Below are positions 15,898-24,112 of a DNA stretch of 64,000 bases, in pieces. The DNA comes from JAXMAO01 sp046350375 (GTDB lineage Bacteria > Planctomycetota > Phycisphaerae > UBA1845 > UTPLA1), in the NCBI GenBank assembly GCA_046350375.1, contig JAXMAO010000009.1:92301-156300 (forward strand), written 5' to 3'. A program made the position numbers and the translations under genes. The notes under the pieces were generated by a model. It was not told where the DNA came from. It worked only from the letters and a program-made list of their open reading frames with translations, and made no database searches. Each line of letters begins with the position of its first letter. Within the stretch, counting starts at the first letter, position 1.

Positions 15898-17301
15898 CTA
15901 CTCGGCAGGGCCGCTCCGATGGCTGGCATCCCCGTTCAGCGCGGCGGGCTGAGCGGGGAGCTTGACGGTAAACCGGGTGCCGCCGTGGACCGGGAAATCG
16001 ACCGCGACGTCGCCCTCGTGCAGCCGGGCGATGCGCTTGACGGTCGCCAGGCCGATGCCGGTTCCGGTGGGCTTGGTGCTGAAGAACAGGTCGAAGACGC
16101 GCTCACGGATTTCGGGCGGAATGCCCGGACCGTCGTCCTCGACGCACAGGCGGGCGTTGCCGTCGCCGTTGGGCGGCAGGCAGCGGACGGCGATCGTTCC
16201 ACCGCGCGCCGAATGTTCCATCGCGTTCGACAGCAGCTCGATGACCACCTGCTCGAGCTGGCGGCGGTCGCCGCGCAGGGGCACATCTTGAGGCGGCAGA
16301 TCGAGCTCCAGCCGCAGGCCGAGCCGGTCGATCTCCGGGCGGACCTGTCGCACGGCCGTGCCGGCGACGTCGTTGAGCGACAGCGGCGAAAACGCGCCGG
16401 CGTTGACGCGCGCCAGGTTGAGCAGCCCGGTCACGCGGTCGCCCAGGCGGCGGGTCTCGTCGAGGATGTCCTGGAGGCGCGAACGCGCGTCAGGCCGCAG
16501 TTGGTCGAGCTCGAGCGAGAGCTGCGCGGAACTGCGGATGGCGGCCAGCGGGTTGCGGATGCCGTGCGCGACAGACGAGCAGAGCTCGCCGATCGCCGCG
16601 AGTCGTTCGCGGCGTCCTTCCTCCACCCGCGTGCGTTCGGCTTCAAGGGCCGCGACGGCCTGGCGCATGCGCTGCCCGAAGTAGAGCAGTCCGAGCAGGA
16701 TGACCACGACCGCGGCGATGAAGTAGCGCTCGATGATCAGCCGGTCGCCCAGCTCGGCCTCGAGTCGCTGGAACAGCGACGCCCGTTCATTGCCCGCCCG
16801 GGCGGTCAGCAGGCCGAGGCAGCGCAAGGCCCGCAGGTGGGCCTGGTCGAGCGAAGCCATGGCCTGGCCGGCCTGGCCGAGCTGCACGTGCCGTTCGTCG
16901 GCCGAGCGCGCGGAGTCGATCGACTGTTCGTAGGCGTCGAAGACGCGGCGCGAGGCGTCGTTCATCTGGGTCACGAACTGGTCCAGCGTGACCACGTTCA
17001 ACCGCAACTGCCGTCCGGCCACCACGGTGGCTTCCATGCGGACGCGCGCGGCGGCGAACCGGCGCCGCTCGCGGGTCAGGTCGCGCGAGGCGAACAGGTC
17101 ATTGCCCGGCTCGCCGAGCTCGAGCACGCCCTGCTGGGCGCGTTGGAGCCAGCGCGTCACGGCGTCCATGTCATGCGACGCCTCGCTCAGCCATTCGACG
17201 TTCACGACCGTCCGCCGATGCCACTCCAGCGAGAACCCGATGACGACCACGTCGATCGCCGCCAGCAAGAAGAAGAAGTGGTACCAGCGAATGCGCGACA
17301 T
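15898..17301 (-). CDS. Membrane sensor histidine kinase (NtrB/AtoS-like)
   Basis: 467 residues. Transmembrane helices at about 8-24 and 193-208 enclose a helical periplasmic sensor of roughly 165 residues with no recognised ligand motif; a four-helix bundle is likely. The cytoplasmic part has an H-box with His246 (SSVAHGIRNPLAAI), an N-box (ELLSNAMEHS), G1 (VEDDGPGIPPE), an F-box (FDLFFSTK) and G2 (GTGIGLATVKRIA). All catalytic boxes are intact. It is the first gene of the pair with the NtrC-type regulator. What it senses cannot be read from the sequence; redox state or electron-acceptor supply would fit the neighbouring cytochromes, but that is inference. Confidence 0.92.
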   Translation of the reverse strand: MSRIRWYHFFFLLAAIDVVVIGFSLEWHRRTVVNVEWLSEASHDMDAVTRWLQRAQQGVLELGEPGNDLFASRDLTRERRRFAAARVRMEATVVAGRQLRLNVVTLDQFVTQMNDASRRVFDAYEQSIDSARSADERHVQLGQAGQAMASLDQAHLRALRCLGLLTARAGNERASLFQRLEAELGDRLIIERYFIAAVVVILLGLLYFGQRMRQAVAALEAERTRVEEGRRERLAAIGELCSSVAHGIRNPLAAIRSSAQLSLELDQLRPDARSRLQDILDETRRLGDRVTGLLNLARVNAGAFSPLSLNDVAGTAVRQVRPEIDRLGLRLELDLPPQDVPLRGDRRQLEQVVIELLSNAMEHSARGGTIAVRCLPPNGDGNARLCVEDDGPGIPPEIRERVFDLFFSTKPTGTGIGLATVKRIARLHEGDVAVDFPVHGGTRFTVKLPAQPAALNGDASHRSGPAE

Positions 17302-17851
17302 CTACGACTCACGTCGGGCTGCATCGCCCGTCACCATCTGTGCATGGTAACACATGGTAAACGTGCGTGTACGCACATGCGTCCCGTAACTCAAGGCAGA
17401 GCGAGCGGCGCCTCGGCGAACAACAATAGTGACTAAAATATTACGGACACAATAGTTACGGCACACGCAACGGTGGCTGCCGGTTGGCCGCTCTGCCAGA
17501 GAGTGGGCAAGTTCCGTTCCGCCGCGCGAGCGCCCACTCGTTGAGGGTGATTCGATTCGGCTGCGCGCCGGGTCGGGCCCGGCCCGGTGTCCGACGTGCA
17601 ACGTCGCACACGCGCCGTGCAGGCGCTGGCAGAGTGTGCGTGGCCGCGCACCTCGCACGCGCGGCGCGCTCCGCGCTGCGCCTCGACTTCTAATCTCCGT
17701 GCTCGTTGCAACTTAGCACTGTGCCAATCGGGACCGCGGCGCCGAATTCGTTGCGCGGCACGGCGCGTGCCACACGGGCGTGCCGGTCCGCACGTGTCCG
17801 GCGCAGATCACGCGAGTGAGTGCACCGTTGCAGATCAGAAAGGTGGCTGAC
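17302..17851. other. Divergent intergenic region with repeats and possible operators
   Basis: 550 bases between the kinase gene (minus) and the duplicated dockerin protein (plus); no coding signal. On the kinase side are two CATGGTAA direct repeats ten bases apart and an inverted repeat (listed separately). Further up, two acaatagt copies at 17423 and 17449 lie 26 bases apart in an AT-rich stretch (actaaaatatta), a likely promoter zone for the kinase. On the plus side a palindrome GGCACG-gcg-CGTGCC (17757-17771) lies about 80 bases before the GTG at 17852. Confidence 0.5.
17343..17376. repeat. Direct repeats CATGGTAA x2 and an adjacent inverted repeat
   Basis: CATGGTAA occurs at 17343-17350 and again at 17353-17360, one helical turn apart. 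GTGCGT-gt-ACGCAC, a perfect 6-base inverted repeat, follows at 17363-17376. They lie 42-75 bases before the kinase start codon, in operator position. The binding protein is unknown; autoregulation of the two-component operon is one option. Confidence 0.5.
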
Positions 17852-20299
17852 GTGCAGAACGACGCGCGGAGTTGGAAGCGATGGACGCGCCGGGGCGTGG
17901 CGTGCAGCGTTGTGGCGCTGGCTACGGCGGCGGCGCCGGGAGTGCAGGTCACCGGGTACTCGGAGGGCACGTTGTTCGGCCGGGGCTGGGTGGCGATCGG
18001 ATATGACGTGAAGCCGGAGTTGCCGAGTCGCTCGGGTGAGCCGTGGTTCTCGACGCTGTACAACCCGCCGCTGGTGGAGCTGCTGATCGAGCCGCCGAAT
18101 CTCCGGCCGGAAGGAATCGCGTTTCGGGCAGGGAAGCTGTACGTGAGCGGCGACTGGAACGAGACGCAGAACCAGATCGCGGTGTTCAGCACCGACGCCT
18201 GGGGCGGGTTGACGTTCGACCATGCGCTCAAAGAGCCGCTGACGACGCCGCCCCCCACGAGCACGCCCAACAACCAGTGGTGGGGCGCCGAGGGGCTGAC
18301 GTTCAACACCGGCGCGACCGGCATCGGCGCCGGCGGCAGCGTCCTGGTGAGCGTGGATAACCAGCAGAATGGCGTCGGCAGCACGTTCGCGACGGTCGAC
18401 ACGACGACGGGCGCGCTGGGGGGCCTGTCTACGGTGACGTTTCCAGAGGACATCGCCTACGCCCCGGCATCCCAGCGCTTCTATGTGATGGCGCGGTCGC
18501 CGAACACGATCACCGCCTACGACGCCAACATGAATCCGATCGGGCTGTCGTGGGCGCTGCCGACGCGCACGCGCGGGATGTGCGTGGTTTCGGAGCAGTT
18601 CGGGCGCTTCCTGACGGGCGACCTGACGCTGACGGGCGACATCATCGTCGCGGTCAGCACGGAGAACCCCGCCGCGGTGCCGCCGGTGGTGAACCGCCTG
18701 TCGGTCTACCGGGCGGACGGCACGCCGGTGGGCGCGGAGCAGGACGCGTCGTTCGTCGATCTGTCGTACGACAACGGCAGCGGCGGCGGCGGCGCTCCCG
18801 GTCCGCATACATTTCAGGGCATCGCGGTCGACGAGGTCCACCAGGTGATGTACATCGGCGACGACTCGGCACGGGCGGTCTATGCGCTGAAGCCGGTGAC
18901 GACGGTGGTCGGCACGGCGAGCGGTCCGATCGCCGGGCGGACGTGGTCGGCGCGCGGCCGCGACGTGAAGCACGAGCTGCCGAGTCGCGCGGGCGAGCCG
19001 TGGTTCGCGACGGTGGGCGGGGGCGTGACGATGAGCAACCCGCCGGCGCTGGCGCCGGAAGGGCTGGCGTATCGCGCGGGCAAGCTGTACGTCGCGGGCG
19101 ACTGGAACGAAACGCACAATCAGATCGCCATCTACAACACCGACGCCCTGGGCACGCTGACCTTCGACCACGCGATTGCGATGCCGGTGAGCAACCCCGC
19201 CCCGAGTCTGCCCAACAACCAGCTGTGGGGACCGGAGGGGCTGACGTTCAACAGCTCGGTGGGCGGGTACGGGGCCGGCGCCAGCACGCTGGTGACGGTC
19301 GAGGAGGACCAGTTCACGCTGGGCGGCAGCACGCGCGCCACGCTCGACCTGACGACGGGTCTGCCGGGGAGCTTCGGCGTGCTGAGCGCGGTGGGCATCG
19401 GCGCGACGCGCCCGGCGGACATCGCGTACGGCCCGGCGACCAATCGCTTCTACGTGCTGGCGAACCCGGACGTGCTGCAGTGGTGGAACAACGTCAATCC
19501 GCCGACGTATGGCGGGACGCAGTTCGCGACGCTGGTGCGGTCGCGCGGGCTCACGGTGATTTCGGCCGCGTTCGCGCAGTTCCTGTTGTCGAACCCGGCG
19601 ATCACGCAGGAGTGCCTGCTGGTCGTGGCCAAGTCGGACCCGGTGAGCGTCACGGCGCCGCACAATCGGCTGGCGGTCTACTCGCTGGCGGGCGCGCTGC
19701 TGGGGCAGCAGGACCTGGTCTGGACGCGCGACGCCTACCCGGGCCAGCCGCTGCAGACGTTCGAGGCGGTCGCGGTTGATGAGACGAACAAGATCATCTT
19801 CATCGGCGACGAGAAGGCCAATGCCGTCTACAGCCTGACGCTGCCGCTGCCGCTGTCGATCACGACGCCGTCGCCGCTGCCTTCGGGCAGCGCCGGCGTG
19901 GCCTATGCGCAGACGATCGCCGCCAGCGGCGGCACGCCGCCCTATGCCTTTGCGGTCGCCGGGGGGGCGCTTCCGGCCGGCCTGAGCCTGCAGCCCGACG
20001 GCAACCTGATTGGCTCTCCCTCTGCCTGCGGGCCATTCTCCTTCTCGGTTCAGGTCACGGACAGCGCCCTTCCGCCGGCGACCGTGTCGGCCCCGTTCCT
20101 GCTCTCCATCGGCTTCGGCGGCGTGGCGGGCGACGTGAACAACGACGGCGCCATCAATGGCGGCGACGTGCAGAACTTCGTCGGCGTGTTGCTGGGCGGC
20201 GGACTGCCGGGCGAACGGTGCCGCTCGGACCTGACCGGCGAAGGGCAGGTGACGGCGGCGGACATCGTGCCGCTGGTGGCGCTGCTGGTCGGTCACTGA
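17852..20299 (+). CDS. Secreted, internally duplicated protein with Ig-like and dockerin-like ends
   Basis: 815 residues from GTG 17852, chosen because AAAGGTGG lies just upstream and a signal peptide follows (GVACSVVALATAAAPG). Residues about 30-355 and 356-665 are two copies of the same domain. Both have G(R)xW..G.DVK.ELPSR(S/A)GEPWF, PEG(I/L)A(F/Y)RAGKLYV.GDWNET.NQIA, a TFDHA segment and GAEGLTFN/GPEGLTFN. The domain looks like a beta-propeller or NHL-type sheet structure, but I do not recognise the family. A putative Ig domain (about 668-755, SITTPSPLPSGSAGVAYAQT) and two EF-hand dockerin-like loops (GDVNNDGAINGGDVQNF and SDLTGEGQVTAADIVPL) end the protein. It lies 29 bases before the glycosyltransferase cluster, so it may be co-transcribed. 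Confidence 0.8.
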   Translation: MQNDARSWKRWTRRGVACSVVALATAAAPGVQVTGYSEGTLFGRGWVAIGYDVKPELPSRSGEPWFSTLYNPPLVELLIEPPNLRPEGIAFRAGKLYVSGDWNETQNQIAVFSTDAWGGLTFDHALKEPLTTPPPTSTPNNQWWGAEGLTFNTGATGIGAGGSVLVSVDNQQNGVGSTFATVDTTTGALGGLSTVTFPEDIAYAPASQRFYVMARSPNTITAYDANMNPIGLSWALPTRTRGMCVVSEQFGRFLTGDLTLTGDIIVAVSTENPAAVPPVVNRLSVYRADGTPVGAEQDASFVDLSYDNGSGGGGAPGPHTFQGIAVDEVHQVMYIGDDSARAVYALKPVTTVVGTASGPIAGRTWSARGRDVKHELPSRAGEPWFATVGGGVTMSNPPALAPEGLAYRAGKLYVAGDWNETHNQIAIYNTDALGTLTFDHAIAMPVSNPAPSLPNNQLWGPEGLTFNSSVGGYGAGASTLVTVEEDQFTLGGSTRATLDLTTGLPGSFGVLSAVGIGATRPADIAYGPATNRFYVLANPDVLQWWNNVNPPTYGGTQFATLVRSRGLTVISAAFAQFLLSNPAITQECLLVVAKSDPVSVTAPHNRLAVYSLAGALLGQQDLVWTRDAYPGQPLQTFEAVAVDETNKIIFIGDEKANAVYSLTLPLPLSITTPSPLPSGSAGVAYAQTIAASGGTPPYAFAVAGGALPAGLSLQPDGNLIGSPSACGPFSFSVQVTDSALPPATVSAPFLLSIGFGGVAGDVNNDGAINGGDVQNFVGVLLGGGLPGERCRSDLTGEGQVTAADIVPLVALLVGH

Positions 20300-20327
20300 C
20301 GGCGTGGCGAGACGAGAGGACGCAGAG

Positions 20328-21515
20328 ATGCGCATCCTGGCGGTGTGTCACGACAGCGTGGGCATCGGCCATCTGCGGCGGACGCTGGCGATCGCCGAGC
20401 AGGCCGCGGCCGGGCTGCGCGACTGCCGGGTGCTGGTGGCCAGCGGATCGCTGCACGCCGGGCAATTCGCGCTGCCGGAGCGGGTCGATTACATCAAGCT
20501 TCCGGCGCTGTGCAAGCGGGCGGATCGGCGCTACGCGGCCAAGTCGCTGGACGTGAGCTTCGCGGACGTGATTTCGATTCGCTCGTCGCTGCTGACGGCG
20601 GCGGCGGCGAGCTATCGGCCGGACGTGCTGCTGATCGACAAGTCACCCACCGGCGTGGCGGGCGAGGCCGAGACGGCGCTGCGGCTGGTGCGCGATCGGC
20701 ACGTGGCGACGCGCGTCATCTTCGGGATGCGCGACATCGAGGACGACCCGGAACGGACGCGGGCGGAGTGGCAGCGCAGCCGGCACGTGGAATCGCTGGC
20801 GCGGCTGTGCGACGAGATCTGGGTCTACGGCGACGCCAGCGTGTTCGACGTGGCCGAGGCCTACGAGCTGCCGGACGAGATCACCGAGAAGCTGCGGTAC
20901 GTGGGCTACATTGCACGGCGGCCGTGCGACCACGGGGTGCTGCCGCGCGCGGCCGGCGCGGCGCGGCGCGTGCTGGTGACGGTGGGCGGCGGGACGGACG
21001 GGCATCGGCTGATCGATCTGTACCTGCGGGACGCGCCGCACGAAGTCGGCGGGGCGCCGGTGCACACGACCGTGATCGGCGGGCCGGACCTGCCGCGCGA
21101 TTCGGCGGAGCAGTTCCGGCGGCAGGCGGCGGGGCTGCCGCAGGTGACGTTCGACGATTGCCGCTCGTGCATGTTCTGCGAGTATCGCCAGGCGGACCTG
21201 GTGCTGTGCATGGGGGGCTACAACACGATGATCGAGGTGCTATCGGCCGAGCGCCCGATGCTGGTGTTTCCGCGGACGGAACCGCGGCGGGAGCAGTACA
21301 TGCGGGCGGAGCGGTTCGCGGCGCTGGGGCTGTGCGACTATCTCGAGCCGGACACCGCGACGCCGGCGACGATCCGCGCGGCGGTAGAGCGGCTGCTGTG
21401 CTGCGCGCGACCGGCGGGTCGCTCGGCGATCAACGTGGACGGACTGAGCTGCGTGGTCGAGCGCCTGTCGGAGCTGGAAGGAACGTGCCGTGACGCCATG
21501 GCTGTATGTGTGTAA
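20328..21515 (+). CDS. GT28/MurG-like glycosyltransferase
   Basis: 395 residues from ATG 20328 (a GTG at 20304 is an alternative). The N-terminal Rossmann half has CHDSVGIGHLRRTLAIAEQA, similar to the G-x-GH-rich start of MurG/MGDG-synthase-type glycosyltransferases, and PDVLLIDKSPTGVAGE. The C-terminal half has RRVLVTVGGGTDGHRLID, ADLVLCMGGYNTMIEVLSAERPMLVFPR and REQYMRAERF, the nucleotide-sugar-binding pattern of the predicted glycosyltransferase group COG4671. An unusual cysteine cluster, CRSCMFCEY, precedes the donor-binding stretch. First gene of a six-gene cluster; it overlaps the next by 26 bases. Likely transfers a sugar to a lipid or glycan acceptor at the inner membrane. Confidence 0.82.
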   Translation: MRILAVCHDSVGIGHLRRTLAIAEQAAAGLRDCRVLVASGSLHAGQFALPERVDYIKLPALCKRADRRYAAKSLDVSFADVISIRSSLLTAAAASYRPDVLLIDKSPTGVAGEAETALRLVRDRHVATRVIFGMRDIEDDPERTRAEWQRSRHVESLARLCDEIWVYGDASVFDVAEAYELPDEITEKLRYVGYIARRPCDHGVLPRAAGAARRVLVTVGGGTDGHRLIDLYLRDAPHEVGGAPVHTTVIGGPDLPRDSAEQFRRQAAGLPQVTFDDCRSCMFCEYRQADLVLCMGGYNTMIEVLSAERPMLVFPRTEPRREQYMRAERFAALGLCDYLEPDTATPATIRAAVERLLCCARPAGRSAINVDGLSCVVERLSELEGTCRDAMAVCV

Positions 21516-22758
21516 CGATTTGGGGATTCCGCTCGACGGCACGAAGGGGGCGAGCGAGCACGTCCGCGCCATCACGCGCGCCCTGGCCGACACGGGCGTG
21601 GCGCTGTCGGTCGTCGCGGCCCGCGGGCGACTGCCGGACGACCATCCGGCGCGGCAGATCGAGACCGGGTTCGGCCGCGCGGCGCGCGAATCGGCGGAAC
21701 TGCTGCGCGTCTGGGCCGAGGCCGGCGGCGCGGGCGGCGGGCTGGGCAGCGACGTCGGGCAGATGCTGTACGACGCGCGGCTGGCGGCGGGGCTGGCCGC
21801 GGGCGAGCCGGACGCCGGCGCGGCGCGGGTCGTGGTGGAGCGGCTGTCACTGTTCTGCACGGCGGCGCGGCGCTGGGCGCGGTCGCGCGGTGCGGCCTAC
21901 CTGGTGGAGATGAACGCCCCGATGGCGGAGGAATCGGCGCGGTTTCGCGATTCCGGGCTGCGGTCGCTGGCGCTGGAGGTGGAGCGGCAGACGCTGCTGG
22001 CGGCCGACCGGGTCATGACCGTGTCGGCGCCGCTGCGCGACCACGTCATCGAGAGCGTCGGGGTCTCGCCCGAGCGCGTGGTGGTGGTGCCGAACGGGGT
22101 GCAGCGCGAGCTGTTCGCGCGGGCGCCGGAGCGGGCGGCGGCGCGGGCCGAGGCGGGCGTGCCCGGCGAGGCGCTGGTGATCGGCTTCGTCGGCAGCCTG
22201 AAGGTGTGGCATGGCGTCGAGCTGCTGCTGGTGGCGTTCGCGGCGGCGCGGCGCGAGTTGCCGGGCGCGCACCTGCTGGTGGTGGGCGAGGGCAAGCTGC
22301 TCGAGCACTACCGGGCGCGGGCCGCCGGGCTGGGGTTGGCGCGGCACGTGACGTTCTTTGGCGGTGCGGAGCATGCGCGCGTGCCGCGGCTGCTGGCGGC
22401 GATGGACCTGGCGGTGGCGCCCTACCTGCCGCTGGAGAGTTTTTACTTCTCGCCGCTGAAGCTGTACGAGTACCTGGCGGCCGGGCTGCCGGTGGTCGCC
22501 AGTCGCCTGGGACAGATCACCGAAGTCATCACGGACGGGCGCGAGGGGCTGCTGGTCACGCCGGGCGACGCAGGCGAACTGGCAGCGGCGCTGTCGCGGC
22601 TGGGGCGCGATCCGCTGCTGCGGCGGCAGATGGGCGGCGTGGCGCGGCCGGTGGGGCTGCGGCGCGGCTGGGAGGACGTGGCTGCGGAGATTCGCGCGCT
22701 GGCCGACGAAGCGGTTCGCGCGCCGATCGCGGCGCAGGAGGCCTCGCATGCGGCGTGA
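21490..22758 (+). CDS. GT4-family glycosyltransferase
   Basis: 422 residues. The GTG start at 21490 has AAGGA eight bases upstream. The GT-B fold shows a start motif, VCNDLGIPLDGTKGASEHVRAI, the inter-domain stretch VSAPLRDHVIESVGVSPERVVVVPNGV, and the donor-site motif PLKLYEYLAAGLPVVASRLGQITEVI, whose Glu is the E of the EX7E-type signature. GEGKLLEHYRARAAGLGLARHVTFFG is the typical C-terminal Rossmann strand. Substrate is unknown. It overlaps the preceding gene by 26 bases and the next by 11 (22748-22758), part of one tightly packed cluster. Confidence 0.88.
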   Translation: MTPWLYVCNDLGIPLDGTKGASEHVRAITRALADTGVALSVVAARGRLPDDHPARQIETGFGRAARESAELLRVWAEAGGAGGGLGSDVGQMLYDARLAAGLAAGEPDAGAARVVVERLSLFCTAARRWARSRGAAYLVEMNAPMAEESARFRDSGLRSLALEVERQTLLAADRVMTVSAPLRDHVIESVGVSPERVVVVPNGVQRELFARAPERAAARAEAGVPGEALVIGFVGSLKVWHGVELLLVAFAAARRELPGAHLLVVGEGKLLEHYRARAAGLGLARHVTFFGGAEHARVPRLLAAMDLAVAPYLPLESFYFSPLKLYEYLAAGLPVVASRLGQITEVITDGREGLLVTPGDAGELAAALSRLGRDPLLRRQMGGVARPVGLRRGWEDVAAEIRALADEAVRAPIAAQEASHAA

Positions 22759-24112
22759 TGGGGGGGCGGCCGAGCGCGTGGAGAGGTCGGACGGCGCGGC
22801 GGCGCGGTCGCCGCGCGAGGCGATCGGCTACCTGCTGCAAGTGTTTCCCAAGTATTCGGAGACGTTCATCGTCAACGAGCTGCTGGAGCACCAGCGGCAG
22901 GGGCGGCCGATGCGCGTGCTGGCGCTGCGCCTGCCGCGCGAGGGGCGGTTTCACGCCTGCGTCAGCGAGCTGCGGCGGGCGGCGGAATATGTGCCGGAGA
23001 GCGCGTGGGACCAGCCGGGCAAGCTCGGCGAGGCGCTGCGCGGCGCGGTGCGCGAGTCGGCGCGCGGGCTGGGCCGGGCGGGGACGGAGTGGTTCCGGCG
23101 GCACGTGACGCTGCGCGACGTGTGGCAGGCCGCGCTGGTGCGGCGCTGGGCGGCGCGGCGCGGCATTCGCCACTTGCACTGCCATTTCGGCGGCTACGCG
23201 ACCAGCGTGGCGCACCTGTCGCGGCTGATGGGCGGTCCGAGCTATTCGATGACGCTGCACGCGCACGACATCTTCCGCGACGGGGTGGAGCCGGGCTGGC
23301 TGCGGCGGGTGATCGACGCGGCCGCGTTCGCGGTCACGGTGTCGCGCTTCAACGCCGACTACCTGACGCGGACGGTGGGCGCCGCGCCGCGCCAGGTGCG
23401 CGTGCTGTACAACGGCATTCCGCTGGAGCGGTTTGCGGGCGGCGACGAGCCGCGCGTGGCGGGGACGATCCTGGCGGTCGGGCGACTGATCGAGAAAAAG
23501 GGCTTCATTCACCTGGTGCGCGCCTGCCGCGGGCTGGCTGAGCGCGGGCTGCTGGCGCGCTGCGACATTGTCGGCGAGGGGCGCGATCGGGACGCGCTGG
23601 CGGCGGAGATTGCGCGGCTGGAATTGTCGGACGTGGTGCACCTGGCTGGCGCCTGGCCGCAGGAGCGCGTGGCGGAGGCGCTGCGGCGAGCCAGCGTGTT
23701 TGCGTTGCCGTGCGTGCGGGCCGCGGACGGCAACATGGACGCGCTGCCGACGGTGCTGCTGGAGGCGATGGCGGCCGGCTGTCCGTGCGTGTCGACGCGG
23801 CTGTCGGGCGTGCCGGAGATCATCGCCGACGAGCAGAGCGGGCTGCTGGTCGGGCCGGGGGACGTGGCCGGGCTGACGGCGGCGCTGGTCCGCGTGCTGA
23901 CGAATTCGGAACAGGCCGCGCGCTTCTCCGCGCAGGGACGTCAAAGAGTCCAGCAGCTCTTTGACGTGCGTCAAAGCGTGGCCACGCTCGGCTGCTGGCT
24001 GGAATCGGCCGCGACGGTGGAGTCCGGCCGATTCGTCGCCGTGGAGGACCACGACGCGGCGACGAGCCTGACACCGCCGGGCATCCCCTGTGCGGAGGAG
24101 CGCGCGGCTTGA
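22748..24112 (+). CDS. GT4-family glycosyltransferase (colanic-acid type)
   Basis: 454 residues, ATG with AGGAGG seven bases upstream. The N-terminus YLLQVFPKYSETFIVNELLEH is characteristic of WcaL-like GT4 enzymes. Further motifs are HLHCHFGGYATSVAHLSRLMG, HAHDIFRDG, VSRFNADYL, VRVLYNGIPLERF, GRLIEKKGFIHLVRA and the donor motif DALPTVLLEAMAAGCPCVSTRLSGVPEII. A 40-residue tail follows the catalytic domain. It ends by overlapping the ABC exporter start (24109). Predicted to add a sugar during assembly of the same glycan or glycolipid as its neighbours. Confidence 0.88.
   Translation: MRRDGGAAERVERSDGAAARSPREAIGYLLQVFPKYSETFIVNELLEHQRQGRPMRVLALRLPREGRFHACVSELRRAAEYVPESAWDQPGKLGEALRGAVRESARGLGRAGTEWFRRHVTLRDVWQAALVRRWAARRGIRHLHCHFGGYATSVAHLSRLMGGPSYSMTLHAHDIFRDGVEPGWLRRVIDAAAFAVTVSRFNADYLTRTVGAAPRQVRVLYNGIPLERFAGGDEPRVAGTILAVGRLIEKKGFIHLVRACRGLAERGLLARCDIVGEGRDRDALAAEIARLELSDVVHLAGAWPQERVAEALRRASVFALPCVRAADGNMDALPTVLLEAMAAGCPCVSTRLSGVPEIIADEQSGLLVGPGDVAGLTAALVRVLTNSEQAARFSAQGRQRVQQLFDVRQSVATLGCWLESAATVESGRFVAVEDHDAATSLTPPGIPCAEERAA

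Noticed and set aside
17756..17770. Possible sigma-54 promoter CGGCAC-N5-GTGC before 17852
   Set aside because: Two mismatches including the -12 TT; it is better explained as the palindrome GGCACG-gcg-CGTGCC.
17690..20335. 881-codon open frame on the minus strand
   Set aside because: Antisense to the duplicated dockerin protein; Arg/His/Gln-rich shadow translation without motifs.
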